Positions 35,101-45,348 are shown, counted from the stretch's first letter. The stretch: DNA of 64,000 bases from Clostridia bacterium (GCA_910575055.1 CAJTDC010000006.1:62001-126000), one strand, 5' to 3'. A program made the numbers and translations. The notes: generated from the sequence alone by a model not told the origin.

Positions 35101-35469
35101 ATGGTTCAACAAGAAACCAGATTAAAGGTAGCAGATAATTCAGGTGCAAAAGAACTTCTCTGTATCAGAGTGCTTGGAGGTTCTACAAGAAGATATGCAG
35201 GTGTTGGTGATATTATTGTAGCTTCTGTAAAAGATGCAACACCCGGCGGTGTTGTAAAAAAAGGTGATGTAGTAAAAGCAGTAGTAGTAAGAACAGTAAA
35301 CTCTGTAGGTAGACCAGATGGAAGCTATATAAAATTTGATGAAAACGCAGCTGTTATTATTAAAGATGATAAGAACCCAAGAGGAACACGTATTTTTGGA
35401 CCTGTTGCAAGAGAACTGAGAGAAAAACAGTTTATGAAAATATTATCTTTAGCACCAGAAGTACTGTAA
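35101..35469 (+). CDS. rplN: 50S ribosomal protein L14
   Basis: 122 residues from ATG 35101 (SD GGGAGGAGG). [20 protein letters not shown] and [23 protein letters not shown] C-terminus are diagnostic. Upstream in-frame codons are not used. Confidence 0.97.
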   Translation: MVQQETRLKVADNSGAKELLCIRVLGGSTRRYAGVGDIIVASVKDATPGGVVKKGDVVKAVVVRTVNSVGRPDGSYIKFDENAAVIIKDDKNPRGTRIFGPVARELREKQFMKILSLAPEVL

Positions 35470-35484
35470 TAGGAGGTGTGTCAA

Positions 35485-35796
35485 GTGGCGAAAATGAAAT
35501 TAAAAAGCGGCGATAAAGTAGTAGTAATTGCTGGAAAAGATAAAGGAAAGCAAGGAAAAATACTCAAAGTAGACCTAAAAAATAATAGAGTTATCGTTGA
35601 AGGCGTAAATATGGTGTCAAAACACGTAAAACCAAACCCAATGAACCAACAAGGTGGTATTATAAAAAAAGAGAATTATATTCACGCATCCAATGTAATG
35701 TATTTGCATAATGGTAAAGCAACAAGAATTGGAGCAATGATAAAAGACGGTAAAAAAGTAAGAATTGCAAAGAAAACAGGAGAAGTAATTGACTAA
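35485..35796 (+). CDS. rplX: 50S ribosomal protein L24
   Basis: GTG 35485 gives [20 protein letters not shown], the KOW motif at the N-terminus; 103 residues. SD AGGAGGTG is eight bases upstream. Assembly initiator protein of the large subunit. Confidence 0.96.
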   Translation: MAKMKLKSGDKVVVIAGKDKGKQGKILKVDLKNNRVIVEGVNMVSKHVKPNPMNQQGGIIKKENYIHASNVMYLHNGKATRIGAMIKDGKKVRIAKKTGEVID

Positions 35797-35818
35797 TTTG
35801 TGAAAGGAGGGCAATCAC

Positions 35819-36358
35819 TTGAGTAGATTAAGAGATTTTTATAATGATGAAATCATACCAGAAATGACTAAGAAATTTTCTTATAAAAATAAATTAGCAG
35901 TACCAAAAATTGAAAAAATCATAATTAATATGGGTGTTGGTGAAGCAAAGGATAATGCAAAAGTATTAGATGGTGCAGTAAAGGATTTAACAATTATATC
36001 TGGACAAAAACCAATTATAACAAAAGCAAAAAAATCTGTTGCAGCATTTAAACTTCGTGAAGGTATGCCAATCGGTTGTAAAGTAACATTGAGAGGCAAT
36101 AGAATGTATGAATTTGCAGATAGATTGATAAACATTGCATTACCTCGTGTACGTGACTTCCATGGTGTAAAAGCAAATTCATTTGATGGACGTGGAAATT
36201 ATACAATGGGTATTAAAGAGCAGTTAATCTTCCCTGAAATTGAATACGATAAAGTAGATAAAATAAGAGGTATGGATATAGTATTTGTTACAACTGCGAA
36301 AACAGACGAAGAAGCAAGAGAATTATTAAGATTATTCGGAATGCCATTCGCAAAATAA
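35819..36358 (+). CDS. rplE: 50S ribosomal protein L5
   Basis: TTG start at 35819 after AAAGGAGGG; 179 residues beginning [16 protein letters not shown]. Contains [15 protein letters not shown] and [20 protein letters not shown]. Binds 5S rRNA. Confidence 0.96.
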   Translation: MSRLRDFYNDEIIPEMTKKFSYKNKLAVPKIEKIIINMGVGEAKDNAKVLDGAVKDLTIISGQKPIITKAKKSVAAFKLREGMPIGCKVTLRGNRMYEFADRLINIALPRVRDFHGVKANSFDGRGNYTMGIKEQLIFPEIEYDKVDKIRGMDIVFVTTAKTDEEARELLRLFGMPFAK

Positions 36359-36373
36359 TAGGGAGGGACAAAA

Positions 36374-36559
36374 ATGGCTAAAAAATCAATGGTCGTAAAG
36401 CAACAGAGAAAACCAAAGTTTTCCACAAGGGCGTATACACGTTGTAGAGTTTGCGGTAGACCCCATGCTGTATTAAAAAAATTTGGAATTTGCCGTATTT
36501 GCTTCCGTGAATTAGCATATAAGGGACAAATTCCAGGTGTAAAAAAAGCAAGCTGGTAA
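36374..36559 (+). CDS. rpsN: 30S ribosomal protein S14, zinc-binding type
   Basis: 61 residues. Zinc ligands C24, C27, C40 and C43 (CRVCGRP ... GICRICFRE) mark the short, C+ (type Z) paralogue, needed when zinc is adequate. Confidence 0.97.
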   Translation: MAKKSMVVKQQRKPKFSTRAYTRCRVCGRPHAVLKKFGICRICFRELAYKGQIPGVKKASW

Positions 36560-36578
36560 AGGGAAAGGAGGATTTCAT

Positions 36579-36980
36579 ATGTCAATGAGCGACCCAATCG
36601 CAGATATGCTTACAAGAATAAGAAATGGCAACACAGCGAAACACGATACAGTAGATGTACCTTCTTCAAAAATGAAGAAAGCAATCGCTGATATATTAAC
36701 AACAGAAGGATATATTAAAGGCTATGAAGTGATAGAAGATGGTGTAAAAGCAACGATTCGTATCACATTAAAATATGGAAAAGATAAAAATGAAAAAGTC
36801 ATCACAGGTTTGAAAAGAATTTCAAAACCAGGATTGAGAGTATTTGCTGGCAAAGAGGAATTACCAAGAGTGTTAGGTGGACTTGGTACAGCAATCATAT
36901 CAACAAGTAAAGGATTAATGACAGATAAACAAGCAAGAAATGCAGGCGTAGGCGGCGAAGTAATTGCTTTCATCTGGTAA
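36579..36980 (+). CDS. rpsH: 30S ribosomal protein S8
   Basis: 133 residues. [15 protein letters not shown] and the C-terminal [20 protein letters not shown] are diagnostic. S8 is the translational repressor of the spc operon in E. coli. SD AAAGGAGG upstream. Confidence 0.97.
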   Translation: MSMSDPIADMLTRIRNGNTAKHDTVDVPSSKMKKAIADILTTEGYIKGYEVIEDGVKATIRITLKYGKDKNEKVITGLKRISKPGLRVFAGKEELPRVLGGLGTAIISTSKGLMTDKQARNAGVGGEVIAFIW

Positions 36981-37003
36981 TAATAATATAGGAGGTGCAG
37001 ACC

Positions 37004-37546
37004 ATGTCACGAATTGGTAAATTACCCATTGATATTCCAGCAGGTGTGGAAGTAAAAATTGGTGAAGGAAACCACATTACAGTGAAAGGGCCAAAGGGAA
37101 CTTTGGAACGTAAATTAGCTGATGACATGAACATCGCAGTAGAAAACGGACAAATCACAGTAACAAGACCAAGTGATTTGAAAAGACATAGAGCATTACA
37201 CGGATTAACAAGAACATTAATATTCAATATGGTTGTTGGAGTAACACAAGGATATGAAAAAGTGCTTGAAATCAATGGTGTAGGTTATAGAGCAGCAAAA
37301 TCAGGTAAAAAATTAACATTAACATTGGGATATTCTCACCCAGTAGAAATGATGGACCCAGAAGGCATTGAAACAGTGCTGGAAGGACAAAATAAAATCA
37401 CTGTAAAAGGTATCGATAAAGAAAAAGTCGGACAATTTGCAGCAGAAATCAGAACAAAAAGACCACCTGAACCATATAAAGGAAAAGGTATTAAATATGC
37501 TGATGAGCATATCAGAAGAAAAGTTGGTAAGACCGGTAAGAAATAA
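37004..37546 (+). CDS. rplF: 50S ribosomal protein L6
   Basis: ATG 37004 follows GGAGGTG; 180 residues beginning [18 protein letters not shown]-terminal [19 protein letters not shown] signature is complete. An unusual 116-base gap without a gene follows before rplR. Confidence 0.96.
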   Translation: MSRIGKLPIDIPAGVEVKIGEGNHITVKGPKGTLERKLADDMNIAVENGQITVTRPSDLKRHRALHGLTRTLIFNMVVGVTQGYEKVLEINGVGYRAAKSGKKLTLTLGYSHPVEMMDPEGIETVLEGQNKITVKGIDKEKVGQFAAEIRTKRPPEPYKGKGIKYADEHIRRKVGKTGKK

Positions 37547-37662
37547 TATAATAAATTATTTATATCGGAAAGTGACTAATTTAGAAGCTGACAAAGTCAA
37601 AAAATTTTTATATTGTATATGTAATATGGCTTTGTGGAGTAGTAAAAAAGGAGTGAAGCCAA

Positions 37663-38031
37663 ATGATTAATAAGCCATCACGTGTAGCTGCCCGTGTAAA
37701 ACGTCATTATAGAATTCGTAATAAAGTAAACGGCACAGCACAACAACCAAGACTGGCTGTATTTCGTTCAAATAAACATATCTATGCACAAATTATAGAT
37801 GACGTAGCACAAAATACACTTTGTGCAGCATCTACAATGGAAGCGGATATTGCAAGTAAAGTAGAGCATACTTCTACAGTAGAGGCTGCAAAAGCTGTAG
37901 GAGAAGCGATTGCAAAAAAAGCAATAGATAAAGGTATCAAAGAAGTTGTATTTGATAGAGGCGGATTTGTATATCACGGAAAAATTCAAGCATTGGCTGA
38001 TGCAGCAAGAGAAGCCGGCTTACAATTCTAA
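37663..38031 (+). CDS. rplR: 50S ribosomal protein L18
   Basis: 122 residues. [33 protein letters not shown] and [20 protein letters not shown] are diagnostic; binds 5S rRNA. The AT-rich 116-base spacer upstream shows no gene; its purpose is unclear. Confidence 0.97.
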   Translation: MINKPSRVAARVKRHYRIRNKVNGTAQQPRLAVFRSNKHIYAQIIDDVAQNTLCAASTMEADIASKVEHTSTVEAAKAVGEAIAKKAIDKGIKEVVFDRGGFVYHGKIQALADAAREAGLQF

Positions 38032-38049
38032 GGCAAGGAGGAAGACAAA

Positions 38050-38553
38050 TTGAAAAGAATTGATCCAAGTACATTAGATCTTCAAGATAAAGTCGTTACA
38101 ATTAACCGTGTAACAAAGGTTGTAAAAGGCGGACGTACTTTTAGATTTGCTGCATTAGTTGTAGTAGGCGATGGCAACGGACACGTTGGCTGTGGGCTTG
38201 GCAAAGCAGCAGAAATTCCAGATGCCATACGTAAAGGCAAAGAAGATGCTATGAAAAATATAGTAACAGTAGCAAGAAATGAAGTAGATAGTATATACCA
38301 TGAAACAACAGGAAAATTTGGCAGTGCAAGTGTATTGCTGATGCCAGCAGTAGAAGGTACTGGTATTATTGCGGGAGGGCCTGCACGTGCTGTATTAGAG
38401 TTGGCAGGTATACGTAATATCAGAACAAAATCATTAGGTTCTAATAATAAACGTAATGTTGTTAGTGCAACGATTGAAGGTTTATCCAGAGTAACAACAC
38501 CAGAGGCTGTTGCAAAACTGCGTGGCGTAACAGTGGAAGAACTCTTGAGCTAA
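38050..38553 (+). CDS. rpsE: 30S ribosomal protein S5
   Basis: TTG start at 38050 after AAGGAGG; 167 residues. Double-stranded RNA-binding N-domain with [20 protein letters not shown] and [15 protein letters not shown]; the C-domain has [15 protein letters not shown]. Involved in decoding accuracy. Confidence 0.96.
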   Translation: MKRIDPSTLDLQDKVVTINRVTKVVKGGRTFRFAALVVVGDGNGHVGCGLGKAAEIPDAIRKGKEDAMKNIVTVARNEVDSIYHETTGKFGSASVLLMPAVEGTGIIAGGPARAVLELAGIRNIRTKSLGSNNKRNVVSATIEGLSRVTTPEAVAKLRGVTVEELLS

Positions 38554-38566
38554 GGAGGAATGAACG

Positions 38567-38746
38567 GTGGCGGAAATTAAAATCACATTAGTGAAATCAA
38601 CAATCGGAGCAATCCCAAAACATAAAAAAACAGTGCAGGCTTTGGGTTTGAAAAAACTCCATAGTAGTAAAATCCATCAAGACAACGTGGCAATACGTGG
38701 AATGGTAAAACAAGTAAGTCACCTTGTAAAAGTGGAAGAAATTTAA
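38567..38746 (+). CDS. rpmD: 50S ribosomal protein L30
   Basis: 59 residues from a GTG start at 38567, after [27 protein letters not shown] followed by [20 protein letters not shown] and [15 protein letters not shown] is a complete L30. Lies in its standard place between rpsE and rplO. Confidence 0.95.
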   Translation: MAEIKITLVKSTIGAIPKHKKTVQALGLKKLHSSKIHQDNVAIRGMVKQVSHLVKVEEI

Positions 38747-38773
38747 TGTAAAAAGAATGAAGGAGGTGCCGAA

Positions 38774-39217
38774 ATGAACTTAAGCGAATTAAAATCCGCA
38801 GAAGGCTCCAGAAAAAATAATTGGAGAAAAGGCAGAGGTCATGCTTCAGGCAATGGAAAGACAGCAGGCAGAGGTCATAAAGGACAAGGAGCACGTTCTG
38901 GTTCTGGTGGAAAGACAGGATTTGAAGGTGGACAAATGCCTTTATATAGAAGACTTCCAAAAAGAGGTTTTAAATGTAGAAATTCTAAAGAAATCGTTAC
39001 AGTAAATGTAGGTTTATTAAATGAAAGATTTGAAAGTGATGCAGTAATTGATATTGATGCTTTAAAAGCTGTTGGTTTAATCAGCAATCCAAAAGATGGT
39101 GTAAAAATACTTGGCGTTGGAGAGATTGATAAAAAGCTTACAATTAAGGTACAGCAGTTTAGTAAATCTGCCGTAGAAAAAATTGAAGCTGCCGGCGGAA
39201 AAGCAGAGGTGATTTGA
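38774..39217 (+). CDS. rplO: 50S ribosomal protein L15
   Basis: 147 residues. Gly/Arg-rich N-terminal extension ([20 protein letters not shown], then [20 protein letters not shown]) and a globular C-domain. TGA stop, one base before secY. Confidence 0.97.
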   Translation: MNLSELKSAEGSRKNNWRKGRGHASGNGKTAGRGHKGQGARSGSGGKTGFEGGQMPLYRRLPKRGFKCRNSKEIVTVNVGLLNERFESDAVIDIDALKAVGLISNPKDGVKILGVGEIDKKLTIKVQQFSKSAVEKIEAAGGKAEVI

Positions 39218-39218
39218 A

Positions 39219-40484
39219 TTGTTTAACGTTTTCATCAACGCTTGGAAAGTAAAAGAAATCCGCAGTAAAATACTTTATACATTGATGATATTTGCAATAG
39301 TAAGACTAGGTACAATTATTGCGATACCAGGAATTGATGTAGTAGGAGTGAAGGAAGCACAACAAGCAGCAGGGATAGGAACACTTTATAGTATGATTGC
39401 TGGTGGAGCAAATTCGCAGTGGTCAATATTTGCAATGGGTATTGGGCCATATATTACATCTTCCATTATAATGCAGTTGTTGACGATTGCCATACCAAAA
39501 TTGGAGCAAATGTCAAAAGAGGGAGAAGAAGGACGAAAAAAAGTACAATCTTATAGCAGATATTTAACGGTTGTACTTGCATTATTGCAGGGACTTGGTG
39601 TAACATATAGTTATAGAGGTTTGTTTGTAGCAGATAGTATGTTGTTGTATGTTAGTTCTGTAGCAACATTAATTGCTGGTTCTACATTTATTATGTGGTT
39701 AGCGGAACAAATTTCAGCCAAAGGCATAGGAAATGGTTCTTCTATGGTAATTTTTATCAATATAGTTTCTAGTTTACCTATGGCAACAAAGAGTATGTAT
39801 GATATGGCAGCAGGTTCTGGTACAAAAGGAATAGCAACAGTAGCTGGTATACTCGTAGTACTTTTAATTGTATTGGTATTTATTGTATATCTCAATGACG
39901 GAGAAAGAAGATTACCAGTGCAATATTCTGCTAAAATGGCAGGAAGGAAACAAGTTGGCGGAAGAAGTACATTTATGCCAATTAAAGTAAATACTTCTGG
40001 TGTAATTTCTATCATTTTTGCGATTTCTTTGTTACAGTTTCCAGAACAGATTGGTCAATTTATACCAAATAAAGGTGAAACGTTTACAAAGATAATCGAA
40101 ACGCTTCGAATGACAAATCCAATCGGTGCGTGTTTATATGTAGTGCTGATAATCATTTTCACATATTTTTATACTTCTATTGTGATAAATCCAAATCAGA
40201 TTGCAGTAAACATGAAAAAAAGTGGTGGATTTATTCCAGGAATTAGACCAGGACAACCAACAAGTGATTATATTACAAGGGTAGTAAGTCGTATTACATT
40301 AGTAGGAGCAATATGCTATGCAATATTAGCGATGGCACCAGTGGTAATGCAGTGGATATTTAAAGTAAATGTTGGTTTTGGTGGTACAACATTAATCATT
40401 GTAGTTGGTGTTGCTTTAGATATTGTAAAAGCTTTAGAGTCCCAGTTGCTTATGCGACACTATAAAGGATTTTTGGGACATTAA
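39219..40484 (+). CDS. secY: Preprotein translocase subunit SecY
   Basis: Channel-forming membrane subunit of the Sec translocon, 421 residues, ten predicted helices. N-terminal RSKILYTLMIFAIVRLGTII, the plug region GVKEAQQAAGIGTLYSM, GIGPYITSSIIMQLL, and the cytoplasmic loop GERRLPVQYSAKMAGRK are conserved. Start is TTG after AGAGGTG, one base behind rplO. SecG is at the window's left end. Confidence 0.96.
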   Translation: MFNVFINAWKVKEIRSKILYTLMIFAIVRLGTIIAIPGIDVVGVKEAQQAAGIGTLYSMIAGGANSQWSIFAMGIGPYITSSIIMQLLTIAIPKLEQMSKEGEEGRKKVQSYSRYLTVVLALLQGLGVTYSYRGLFVADSMLLYVSSVATLIAGSTFIMWLAEQISAKGIGNGSSMVIFINIVSSLPMATKSMYDMAAGSGTKGIATVAGILVVLLIVLVFIVYLNDGERRLPVQYSAKMAGRKQVGGRSTFMPIKVNTSGVISIIFAISLLQFPEQIGQFIPNKGETFTKIIETLRMTNPIGACLYVVLIIIFTYFYTSIVINPNQIAVNMKKSGGFIPGIRPGQPTSDYITRVVSRITLVGAICYAILAMAPVVMQWIFKVNVGFGGTTLIIVVGVALDIVKALESQLLMRHYKGFLGH

Positions 40485-40489
40485 TGTTT

Positions 40490-40526
40490 TGACCTTTTGG
40501 AAATGCCTTGCATTTCTGAAAGGTTG
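40490..40526 (+). other. Hairpin between secY and adk
   Basis: ACCTTT-TG-GAAATGC, loop CTT, GCATTTC-T-GAAAGGT forms a 13-bp interrupted stem. No T-run follows, so it is more likely an RNA processing or stability element than a terminator. Confidence 0.45.
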
Positions 40527-40562
40527 TATAGTAGTAAGAAGTAGAGAGGAGAGAAAAGCCGT

Positions 40563-41192
40563 ATGAGATTAGTACTAATCGGTGCACCTGCAGCAGGAAA
40601 AGGAACACAAGCAAGAAAATTGATAGACCGTTTTCAATTAGCATATATTTCAACAGGTGATATGCTCAGAGAAGAAGTAAGTCGTGGAACTGAATTAGGA
40701 AATAAAGCAAAAAGTGTTATGGCTAGTGGTGGTTTAGTATCAGATGAACTAATTATTGCTATAGTAAATGAAAGAATAAAACAAGATGACTGCAAAAATG
40801 GTTTTATATTAGACGGTTTTCCTCGTACCACAGTACAGGCAGAAAAACTAGATGAGATGGTAAAATTAGATAAAGCAGTTTATATCAATGCACCAGATGA
40901 TATTATGCTGGAAAGAATTACAGCAAGAGAAACCTGCCCAAAATGTGGAGCTTCTTATAACAAAATATCACTTCCATCTAAAAAAGCAGGCATTTGCGAT
41001 GTATGTGGTGAAGGACTGACACAAAGAAAAGATGATACATTGGAAGCAGGAAAAGCACGCCTTGCAACATTCCACGAACAGTCTGAGCCATTAGTAGAAT
41101 ACTATAAAAAACAAGGTATATTGTTTGAAGTAGATGGTATGCTGGGAGTAGAGGAAGTTTCTAAAGCAATTATAGCAGAATTAGAGGCATAA
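40563..41192 (+). CDS. adk: Adenylate kinase, zinc-type
   Basis: Interconverts AMP+ATP and two ADP. 209 residues with P-loop GAPAAGKGT at 7-15, the NMP-binding domain, DGFPRT at 84-89, and a long LID with Cys4 zinc site C125, C128, C145, C148 (CPKCG ... CDVCG), typical of Gram-positives. In the usual secY-adk-map order. Confidence 0.97.
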   Translation: MRLVLIGAPAAGKGTQARKLIDRFQLAYISTGDMLREEVSRGTELGNKAKSVMASGGLVSDELIIAIVNERIKQDDCKNGFILDGFPRTTVQAEKLDEMVKLDKAVYINAPDDIMLERITARETCPKCGASYNKISLPSKKAGICDVCGEGLTQRKDDTLEAGKARLATFHEQSEPLVEYYKKQGILFEVDGMLGVEEVSKAIIAELEA

Positions 41193-41195
41193 AAA

Positions 41196-41948
41196 ATGGC
41201 GGTTCATATCAAAACAAGAGAACAAATCGAAAAGATGAGAATAGCAGGAGAAATACTTGCAAAATTAGATGAAGTATTGACAAAAGAAATAAAGCCTGAT
41301 GTTACAACGAAACAGTTGGATAGTATAGCAGAGAAATTTATACGAAGTCAGGGAGCGATACCATCATTTAAAGGATATGGAGGTTTTCCTGGTTCTATTT
41401 GTACATCTGTAAATGATGAAATCGTTCATGGTATTCCAAGTGAAAGAAAATTGAAACAAGGTGACATTATCAGTGTAGATATGGGAAGTTATATAGGTGG
41501 TTATCATGCAGATGCAGCAAGAACATATGCAGTAGGAGAAATTACACCAGAACTTCAAAAACTGATTGATGTAACAAAACAGAGTTTTTTTGAAGGAATA
41601 CAATATGCTAAGCAAGATTGTCATTTAAATCAAATTGGTGTAGCAATACAAAAATATGTAGAGCAAAATGGTTTTTCTGTTGTAAGAGAATATGTTGGGC
41701 ACGGTATAGGGAGAAAACTGCACGAAGACCCTTCTGTAGCAAACTATAAAGAACAAAGAAAAGGCATATTACTAAAAAAAGGTATGACACTTGCAATAGA
41801 ACCTATGGTAAATATGGGTTCTTATCAATTAAAAGTATTAAAAGATGGCTGGACAGCTGTAACAAGAGATGGTCTTTGTGCAGCACATTATGAAAATACA
41901 GTAGTGATTACGAATGGAGAACCAGAAATTCTCACATTACTGCCATAA
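41196..41948 (+). CDS. map: Methionine aminopeptidase, type I
   Basis: Removes the N-terminal methionine of new proteins. 250 residues, all five metal ligands visible (D95, D106, H169, E202, E233) and substrate-binding H79 in NDEIVHGIP. Three bases after adk. Confidence 0.97.
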   Translation: MAVHIKTREQIEKMRIAGEILAKLDEVLTKEIKPDVTTKQLDSIAEKFIRSQGAIPSFKGYGGFPGSICTSVNDEIVHGIPSERKLKQGDIISVDMGSYIGGYHADAARTYAVGEITPELQKLIDVTKQSFFEGIQYAKQDCHLNQIGVAIQKYVEQNGFSVVREYVGHGIGRKLHEDPSVANYKEQRKGILLKKGMTLAIEPMVNMGSYQLKVLKDGWTAVTRDGLCAAHYENTVVITNGEPEILTLLP

Positions 41949-41960
41949 GAGGTGATGACA

Positions 41961-42230
41961 GTGGAATATGAAGTCGGACAGATTGTTTATTCAAAAAGTG
42001 GTCATGACAAAGGCGGAATATTTGTAATTTTGTCCGTTGAAGGCGAATATGTATATCTAATAGACGGAAAAAACCGTAGTTTGGAGAAACCAAAAAGAAA
42101 AAAGATAAAACATATACAAGCAACAAAATTTGTCAGCAACTCTTTACAGCAAAAACTCAATCAAAAAGGCTATCTGTTAAATGCTGATATTGTAAAAGTT
42201 TTGAGAGAATATAGTAAAGGAGGTTTCTAG
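41961..42230 (+). CDS. KOW-domain RNA-binding protein
   Basis: 89 residues from GTG 41961 (GAGGTGAT eight bases upstream); ATG 41955 would sit inside the SD. The N-terminus EVGQIVYSKSGHDKGGIFVI is a KOW-like domain resembling L14e-type proteins, followed by a basic stretch KPKRKKIKHIQATKF. A gene of this kind between map and infA is common in Clostridia; probably ribosome-associated, role unknown. Confidence 0.85.
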   Translation: MEYEVGQIVYSKSGHDKGGIFVILSVEGEYVYLIDGKNRSLEKPKRKKIKHIQATKFVSNSLQQKLNQKGYLLNADIVKVLREYSKGGF

Positions 42231-42233
42231 GTT

Positions 42234-42452
42234 TTGTCAAAAGATGACGTAATTGAAGTAGAAGGAACTGTATTGGAAAAATTACCAAACGCAATGTTTC
42301 AGGTAGAATTAGAAAATGGCCATCAAATATTGGCACATATTTCAGGTAAACTTCGTATGAATTTTATAAGAATATTACCAGGTGATAAAGTATTAGTAGA
42401 AATGTCACCATATGATTTAACAAAAGGTAGAATTATATGGAGAGCAAAATAA
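42234..42452 (+). CDS. infA: Translation initiation factor IF-1
   Basis: 72 residues, TTG start at 42234 after AAAGGAGG (inside the KOW gene's end). OB-fold with [20 protein letters not shown] and [20 protein letters not shown] is canonical. Confidence 0.97.
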   Translation: MSKDDVIEVEGTVLEKLPNAMFQVELENGHQILAHISGKLRMNFIRILPGDKVLVEMSPYDLTKGRIIWRAK

Positions 42453-42470
42453 GGAAGGAGAGGTTCACCA

Positions 42471-42584
42471 ATGAAGGTAAGACCATCTGTAAAACCAATG
42501 TGTGAAAAATGCAGAATTATCAAAAGAAAAGGCCGTGTAATGGTAATTTGTGAAAATCCAAAACATAAACAAAAACAGGGCTAA
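42471..42584 (+). CDS. rpmJ: 50S ribosomal protein L36, zinc type
   Basis: 37 residues: [20 protein letters not shown] followed by [17 protein letters not shown]. Zinc ligands C11, C14, C27 and H32/H33 region are present. SD AAGGAGAGG upstream. Last gene before the structured leader. Confidence 0.96.
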   Translation: MKVRPSVKPMCEKCRIIKRKGRVMVICENPKHKQKQG

Positions 42585-42590
42585 TAAGTA

Positions 42591-42745
42591 ACAGCTGATA
42601 ATCTATTTATGGTGATGGAGGGGTCAATAGTCCTTACCAGACCGGAGGAGAAAATCCGTCAAGTAGGTATCGAAGGAGTATACAGTTAATAGTGGGGGCA
42701 GCTGATAGAGGACGGTCTATATCCCTATTTGTGATACCCAACGTT
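42591..42745 (+). promoter_or_regulatory. Structured RNA leader upstream of the rpsM-rpsK-rpsD-rpoA-rplQ operon
   Basis: Around 140 nt, clearly richer in G+C than neighbouring spacers and without a gene. Nested pairings: GGTATC (42666-42671) with GATACC (42733-42738); AATAG(T)GG (42688-42695) with CCCTATT (42723-42729); ATAGA (42705-42709) with TCTAT (42716-42720). A separate hairpin CGGA/TCCG lies at about 42643-42658, AGACCG (42638 on) could also pair with CGGTCT (42713 on) as a pseudoknot, and CAGCTGATA occurs twice (42592, 42699). Likely an autogenous control element; the rpsD product S4 is a plausible ligand. Confidence 0.55.
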
Positions 42746-42820
42746 ACTAAAAAAATGTAAAAAAGAATAGTAGTTGATATAGATAAAGTATAGAATTTTT
42801 TCAGGAGGTGTAATTGATAC

Positions 42821-43189
42821 ATGGCACGTATTGCTGGTGTAGACTTACCAAGAGAGAAACGAGTAGAAATTGGTTTAACATATGTATATGGTATCGGACG
42901 TCCAAGCTCAAACAGAATATTAAAAGAAGCAGGGGTAAATCCTGATACAAGAGTAAGAGATTTGACAGATGAAGAAGTATCTCGTATAAGAGATGTCATT
43001 GACCATTCTCAAAAAGTAGAGGGTGATTTAAGACGTGAAATCGCTTTAAATATCAAGCGTCTGATTGAAATTGGTTGTTATAGAGGTATTCGTCATAGAA
43101 AAGGACTTCCAGTAAGAGGACAGAAAACAAAGACAAATGCAAGAACAAGAAAAGGTCCAAGAAAAACAGTAGCAAATAAGAAAAAATAA
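42821..43189 (+). CDS. rpsM: 30S ribosomal protein S13
   Basis: 122 residues. [20 protein letters not shown] and the basic tail [20 protein letters not shown] are diagnostic. SD AGGAGGTG lies 12 bases before ATG, outside the folded part of the leader. Confidence 0.97.
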   Translation: MARIAGVDLPREKRVEIGLTYVYGIGRPSSNRILKEAGVNPDTRVRDLTDEEVSRIRDVIDHSQKVEGDLRREIALNIKRLIEIGCYRGIRHRKGLPVRGQKTKTNARTRKGPRKTVANKKK

Positions 43190-43219
43190 TCATATTTCAT
43201 AAGGAGGTTTGAGTGTAAA

Positions 43220-43621
43220 ATGGCAAAGAAGGCAGTAAAAAAGACAACGACACGTAGACGTCGTGATAAAAGACGTGTAGAACGTGGTCAAGCACATATT
43301 CAGTCTACTTTTAATAATACAATTGTTACAATTACAGATGCTGCAGGAAATGCACTTTCCTGGGCAAGTGCAGGACAGTTAGGTTTTAGAGGCTCAAGAA
43401 AATCCACACCATATGCTGCACAACAGGCAGCAGATACAGCTGCAAAAGCTGCATCAGACTATGGTCTGAAAACAGTTGAAGTATTTGTAAAAGGTCCTGG
43501 TTCAGGACGTGAAGCTGCAATCCGTGCATTACAGGCTGCTGGTCTTGATGTAACACTTATCAAAGACGTAACACCTGTACCACATAATGGTTGTAGACCA
43601 CCAAAACGCAGAAGAGTTTAA
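43220..43621 (+). CDS. rpsK: 30S ribosomal protein S11
   Basis: 133 residues. [36 protein letters not shown] and the C-terminal [12 protein letters not shown] are diagnostic. Confidence 0.97.
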   Translation: MAKKAVKKTTTRRRRDKRRVERGQAHIQSTFNNTIVTITDAAGNALSWASAGQLGFRGSRKSTPYAAQQAADTAAKAASDYGLKTVEVFVKGPGSGREAAIRALQAAGLDVTLIKDVTPVPHNGCRPPKRRRV

Positions 43622-43651
43622 TCTAAAGTCTAACAGGAGGTGCTATAGGAA

Positions 43652-44254
43652 ATGGCAAGAGATAGAGTTCCGGTGTTAAAAAGATGTAGGTCATTAAATT
43701 TAGACCCTATCTTTTTAGGAATTGATAAAAAATCTAAAAAACAAAACCCAAGAGCTGGTAAAAAATTAAGTGAATATGGTTTACAGTTAAGGGAAAAACA
43801 AAAAGCAAAATTTATATATGGTGTATTAGAAAAACAATTTAGAGGATATTATGCAAAAGCAGAACAAATTTCCAAAAAAGAAGGTATTCCTGGTGAAAAC
43901 TTGCTTATGATTTTGGAATTAAGATTAGATAATGTAATGTTCCGCTTGGGCTATGGTAGAACAAGAAAAGAGTCTAGACAAATTGTACGTCATAAACACG
44001 TATTGGTAAATGGTAAACCAGTAGACATTCCATCTTACCAAGTAAAAGTGGGCGATACCATAGAAATCAAAGAAAAATATAAATCTATGCAAAGATATAA
44101 AGATGTTTTGGAAGTAACAGGTGCAAGAATTGTGCCTGAATGGTTGTCTGCAAACCATGACGCATTAAGCGGTACAGTGTTGTCTAAACCTCAGAGAGCA
44201 CAAATTGATGTACCAGTTGAGGAAACACTTATCGTCGAGTTGTACTCCAAATAA
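43652..44254 (+). CDS. rpsD: 30S ribosomal protein S4
   Basis: 200 residues. No zinc motif in the N-domain (RDRVPVLKRCRSLNLDP), central LRLDNVMFRLGYGRTRKESR and S4 domain VRHKHVLVNGKPVDIPSYQV. In E. coli S4 represses this same operon from a leader before rpsM; in Bacillus rpsD is a separate gene with its own leader. Here it is inside the alpha operon. Confidence 0.97.
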   Translation: MARDRVPVLKRCRSLNLDPIFLGIDKKSKKQNPRAGKKLSEYGLQLREKQKAKFIYGVLEKQFRGYYAKAEQISKKEGIPGENLLMILELRLDNVMFRLGYGRTRKESRQIVRHKHVLVNGKPVDIPSYQVKVGDTIEIKEKYKSMQRYKDVLEVTGARIVPEWLSANHDALSGTVLSKPQRAQIDVPVEETLIVELYSK

Positions 44255-44278
44255 TTAAAAAAATCAGTTAATTATTAT

Positions 44279-44297
44279 GCCACAGTTTTTCTGTGGC
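44279..44297 (+). other. Hairpin between rpsD and rpoA
   Basis: GCCACAG - TTTTT - CTGTGGC, a perfect seven-base stem with no T-run after it. Probably a processing or stability element rather than a terminator. Confidence 0.5.
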
Positions 44298-44328
44298 AAA
44301 CTATCATAAAAGAGGGAGGTTTGCATGA

Positions 44329-45288
44329 GTGTTTGAATTTGAGAAACCTCGCATTGAAATTGATAAGATGGCACCAGATAAAACATATGGTAGATTTGTA
44401 GTAGAGCCTTTAGAAAGGGGCTATGGTACAACATTGGGCAATTCTTTAAGGAGAATATTGCTTTCTTCTTTACCTGGTGCAGCAGTAAGCAATGTCAAAA
44501 TAGATGGTGTGCTTCACGAATTTAGTGTCATTCCTGGAGTAAAAGAAGATGTAACAGAAATCATATTAAATTTAAAAGGACTTGCCATAAAAAACAATAG
44601 TGAAGGCAATGAACCAAAAATTGCATATATTGATGTAGAAGGCGAAGGAGAAGTAAAAGGTTCTGATTTAAAAGCGGATAGCGATATAGAAATTATGAAC
44701 CCAGACCATCACATTGCAACATTAAGCGGCGGTACAAATACACGTTTATCTATGGAAATCACCATAAATAAAGGACGTGGCTATATTGGCAGTGATAAGA
44801 ATAAAAAAGACGACCAGCCTATTGGTATGCTTCCAGTAGACAGTATATTTACGCCAGTAACAAGAGTAAATTTTTTAGTAGAGAATACCCGTGTTGGTCA
44901 AATTACTGATTATGATAAATTAACATTGGAAGTTTGGACAAATGGAACGATTGCCCCAGACGATGCAGTAAGTTATGGTGCAAAAATATTAAATGAGCAT
45001 TTGAACCTTTTCATTGACTTATCTGATAATGCAAAAAATACAGAAATTATGGTAGAAAAAGAAGAAGGCAAAAAAGAAAAAGTGCTTGAAATGAGCATTG
45101 AAGAACTTGACCTTTCTGTACGTTCCTATAACTGTTTGAAACGTGCAGGTATCAATACTGTAGAAGATTTAGCAAATAAAACAGAAGAAGAAATGATGAA
45201 AGTAAGAAATCTAGGACGTAAGTCACTAGAAGAAGTGCTTAATAAGATGGCAGAATTAGGCTTGGCTTTACGCCCAAGCGATGAATAA
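44329..45288 (+). CDS. rpoA: DNA-directed RNA polymerase subunit alpha
   Basis: 319 residues: N-terminal dimerisation domain ([20 protein letters not shown]) and C-terminal domain with the helix-hairpin-helix DNA/activator surface ([33 protein letters not shown]). Start is GTG 44329; an ATG at 44325 in another frame opens a three-codon MSV frame whose TGA overlaps, so GTG may rely on reinitiation or direct SD use (GGGAGG). A second copy of its C-terminal domain follows. Confidence 0.97.
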   Translation: MFEFEKPRIEIDKMAPDKTYGRFVVEPLERGYGTTLGNSLRRILLSSLPGAAVSNVKIDGVLHEFSVIPGVKEDVTEIILNLKGLAIKNNSEGNEPKIAYIDVEGEGEVKGSDLKADSDIEIMNPDHHIATLSGGTNTRLSMEITINKGRGYIGSDKNKKDDQPIGMLPVDSIFTPVTRVNFLVENTRVGQITDYDKLTLEVWTNGTIAPDDAVSYGAKILNEHLNLFIDLSDNAKNTEIMVEKEEGKKEKVLEMSIEELDLSVRSYNCLKRAGINTVEDLANKTEEEMMKVRNLGRKSLEEVLNKMAELGLALRPSDE

Positions 45289-45348
45289 TGTATTCTGTAA
45301 AAATGTTGTGTAAGTGATTAGCAGGTATTTGTAAAAGAGGGTATAGAT

